A DNA stretch of 64,000 bases from NCBI RefSeq assembly GCF_004124235.1, contig NZ_CP032487.1, positions 806,001 through 870,000 on the forward strand. Reading direction: 5' to 3'. The notes beneath the pieces were generated by a model. The model had not been told where the DNA came from, made no database searches, and was given only the letters and a program-made list of their open reading frames with translations. Both the position numbers and the translations under genes were made by a program. This stretch comes from Yersinia hibernica (GTDB lineage: Bacteria > Pseudomonadota > Gammaproteobacteria > Enterobacterales > Enterobacteriaceae). This document shows positions 62,570-64,000 of the stretch, piece by piece (position 1 is the first letter of the stretch; every line of letters starts with the position of its first letter).

Positions 62570-63831
62570 TACAGACTCCCTGCCAGCACCGGCAAGCTGG
62601 CTAACTCTTTACGCTGAACATCCGAGAGCGCCGCGCCTTTATTCATTAAGCTCAGCGGCAAGCCGGTATGACCGCCATTAAGCGGTGCTCTGACGCCAAT
62701 GACCTCCTTTCCCTGGCGAACGAGATAAACCAGCGTATCGCCATCGAGCAGCGTGGCATCCGGTTGCTGTAACAATTTCGGCAATTGTCCCCATAACGGG
62801 CCGGGGGCATCCAGTACCGCATTATCGAAAGCGGTTAAGGTTACCGTGGTGGGAGCCTGCCCGCGCATTTCCAGCTGCGTCAGGGTCTTGGGTTCAATAG
62901 CCCCAAGGTGACGTAACGAACCCTTGGGGCTGGGCTGGAGTGACACCTGATTAACCCAGCGTTTAACATCGGTTGAAACGGCATTTAACAGGGTTTTATC
63001 GCTCAGAGTTTCTTTGACGGCGAGGGATGCCAGGCGCGGAGAGGCCACCGTAGATTTATCCATCAGCCGCTGCCCCAACGCGGACAAGTTGCCCTGGCCC
63101 GGATTATGGCCAAAGCCTGCATCCGGGGTATACAGTTCACCATTGATACGAAAAGCCTGAACCGTGCGCGTATCATTTGGCCCCCACGCCTGTTGCACCG
63201 TCTCAATTCTGTCCTGGCTGGATTGCACCGTCAGGCTGTAACGGCTGATATCGGCCTCCGAACGCGCCCGAACCCGGCAGCGACAACGGTAGCCATCCGG
63301 TGGATACATAAACTGCCAGACCGGGTCGTCATAACGGGCGGTAAACCCATTCAGGGCGGCATGTTTAGGACGGGTTAGCCTGTCCATCACCGCGACCCGC
63401 TCCCAATAGGGGCGGAACTCGGCGTTGGCGAGTTGCTCTTCATAGCGGCCCGCGTTATAGGCTGACTGCATATTGGTCTGGAAGATGGTTTTCAGACGCC
63501 GGGGCGTGAGCTGTTTCCCCTCCAGAACGCCATCCGCGTCGGCCACCAGTCCTTTCCCCATCCAGCCTTTTTGTTCCAGTGCCGGGATAAGCTGCTTTTT
63601 AAACTGCTCAAAGGTGGTGCCGTTACGCAGGCTGTCACTCAGGCTCTGGCGGACATCTTCCAGCACATCCTGCTTCAATATCCCTGCCACGGTGAATGCC
63701 GTGGCATGGGCGCGGGCTTCCACATCATGCCAGTTGAAGCCGATGGTATAGCCCTTCGATTCAAAGTAGCGAATAGCCTCCTCTGGCTTGAGCGTCATCG
63801 CCTGGGCCAGATTGACATCAGCTTTCGGCAT
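62569..63831 (-). CDS. Minor head protein F (Mu gp30-like)
   Basis: 420 aa from ATG 63831 (MPKADVNLAQAMTLKPEEAI), preceded by GGGGGC. The Mu F/SPP1 gp7 minor-head domain is clear: FKKQLIPALEQKGWMGKG, TIFQTNMQSAYNAGRYEEQL and RPKHAALNGFTARYDDPVW, then the PDGYRCRCRVRARSEAD cysteine motif. The C-terminal 130 residues (from about LRHLGAIEPKTL) are outside this core and may be a separate domain of unknown role. It overlaps the portal gene by 14 bases. Confidence 0.92.
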   Translation of the reverse strand: MPKADVNLAQAMTLKPEEAIRYFESKGYTIGFNWHDVEARAHATAFTVAGILKQDVLEDVRQSLSDSLRNGTTFEQFKKQLIPALEQKGWMGKGLVADADGVLEGKQLTPRRLKTIFQTNMQSAYNAGRYEEQLANAEFRPYWERVAVMDRLTRPKHAALNGFTARYDDPVWQFMYPPDGYRCRCRVRARSEADISRYSLTVQSSQDRIETVQQAWGPNDTRTVQAFRINGELYTPDAGFGHNPGQGNLSALGQRLMDKSTVASPRLASLAVKETLSDKTLLNAVSTDVKRWVNQVSLQPSPKGSLRHLGAIEPKTLTQLEMRGQAPTTVTLTAFDNAVLDAPGPLWGQLPKLLQQPDATLLDGDTLVYLVRQGKEVIGVRAPLNGGHTGLPLSLMNKGAALSDVQRKELASLPVLAGSL

Positions 63832-64000
63832 TGATATGCCCCCAGATATCAGCCACAAATATGGCCTGGGTCAGCAGCTGCTGGAGCTGATTATCATCCA
63901 GCGCCGGATAACTGGCCGCGATAATATTGATGGCCTCGTCAGGCGACTGGCCCTGATTCAGCGCAGCAACCAATGGCGCAATAAGTTTGCCCATGGCCTG
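63818..64000 (-). CDS. Portal protein (Mu gp29/H-like, DUF935), C-terminal end
   Basis: Only the last 60 codons are in the window: MGKLIAPLVAALNQGQSPDE, then AINIIAASYPALDDNQLQQL and LTQAIFVADIWGHINAES. The hydrophobic-acidic pattern ending LxQAIFVADIWG is the usual C-terminus of DUF935 Mu-like portals. The gene enters from the right edge, in the expected place before F. Confidence 0.8.
   Translation of the reverse strand, partial: QAMGKLIAPLVAALNQGQSPDEAINIIAASYPALDDNQLQQLLTQAIFVADIWGHINAES

Larger units (their letters stand above)
44958..64000 (-). mobile_element. Mu-like prophage, right part (continues past the window)
   Basis: Late genes on the minus strand follow the order of phage Mu without exception: portal, F, G, I/Z, T, gp35, gp36, gp37, gp38, L, M, Y, tape measure, N, P, gp45, W, gp47, gp48, fibre, fibre assembly, Gin remnant. 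The right boundary is placed at TG of 44958 because the host adhesin frame is lost exactly there and the following sequence starts TGTAGCGCGG, resembling the TG-initiated, G+C-rich Mu right end. The early region, lysis genes, terminase and left end are outside the window. Confidence 0.88.

Overview
The window is chromosomal DNA from a gammaproteobacterium of the order Enterobacterales, almost certainly a Yersinia. The first 43 kb follow the E. coli leu-to-ampE gene order closely and the proteins are near-identical in type. Yersinia-like differences are an acyl-CoA ligase gene between leuO and ilvI, an alaE-type gene between cra and mraZ, an IS285-type IS256-family insertion, and an invasin/intimin-type inverse autotransporter gene after ampE. 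The species cannot be fixed from this sequence alone.

Layout. 1-1159: 5' part of leuA and its leucine leader peptide with attenuator (minus strand). 2094-9070: leuO, a long-chain acyl-CoA ligase, ilvIH and cra (plus), then alaE (minus). 10496-27438: the division and cell wall (dcw) cluster with the Pmra promoter and MraZ boxes, then mraZ-rsmH-ftsL-ftsI-murE-murF-mraY-murD-ftsW-murG-murC-ddlB-ftsQ-ftsA-ftsZ, mostly overlapping or tightly spaced, followed by lpxC. 28462-32340: a DUF721 gene (minus) divergent from secM-secA. 32490-35880: mutT, the coaE-zapD-yacG operon (minus) and guaC. 36016-40524: a type IV pilus-like operon ppdD-hofB-hofC in which hofC is split by a complete IS285-like element with an 8-bp target duplication. 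40728-43295: nadC, ampD, ampE.

43718-44957 encodes the secretion half of an inverse autotransporter. Its frame is cut at 44957, just after the beta-barrel, at what looks like the right end of a Mu-like prophage. From 44958 to the window edge the DNA is that prophage, with its late genes on the minus strand in Mu order: portal, F, G, protease I with nested scaffold, a decoration-like gene, T, gp35-gp38, sheath L, tube M, the frameshifted chaperone pair, tape measure, N, P, gp45 spike, W, gp47, gp48, fibre and fibre assembly. At the right end sit a broken Gin-type invertase and an opposite-strand fibre-assembly remnant, the debris of a Mu-type fibre-switching segment. The early region and left end lie outside the window.

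Most notable are two near-identical 24-bp elements, upstream of prophage genes I and W. Each is followed at 17 nt by a -10-like hexamer that ends only 6-7 nt before the start codon. They look like a matched pair of activator-dependent late promoters giving leaderless or nearly leaderless mRNAs. A minus-strand terminator after G precedes the I promoter. An A+T-rich gene for a five-helix membrane protein lies antisense between G and that terminator and is a candidate lysogenic-conversion (moron) gene.
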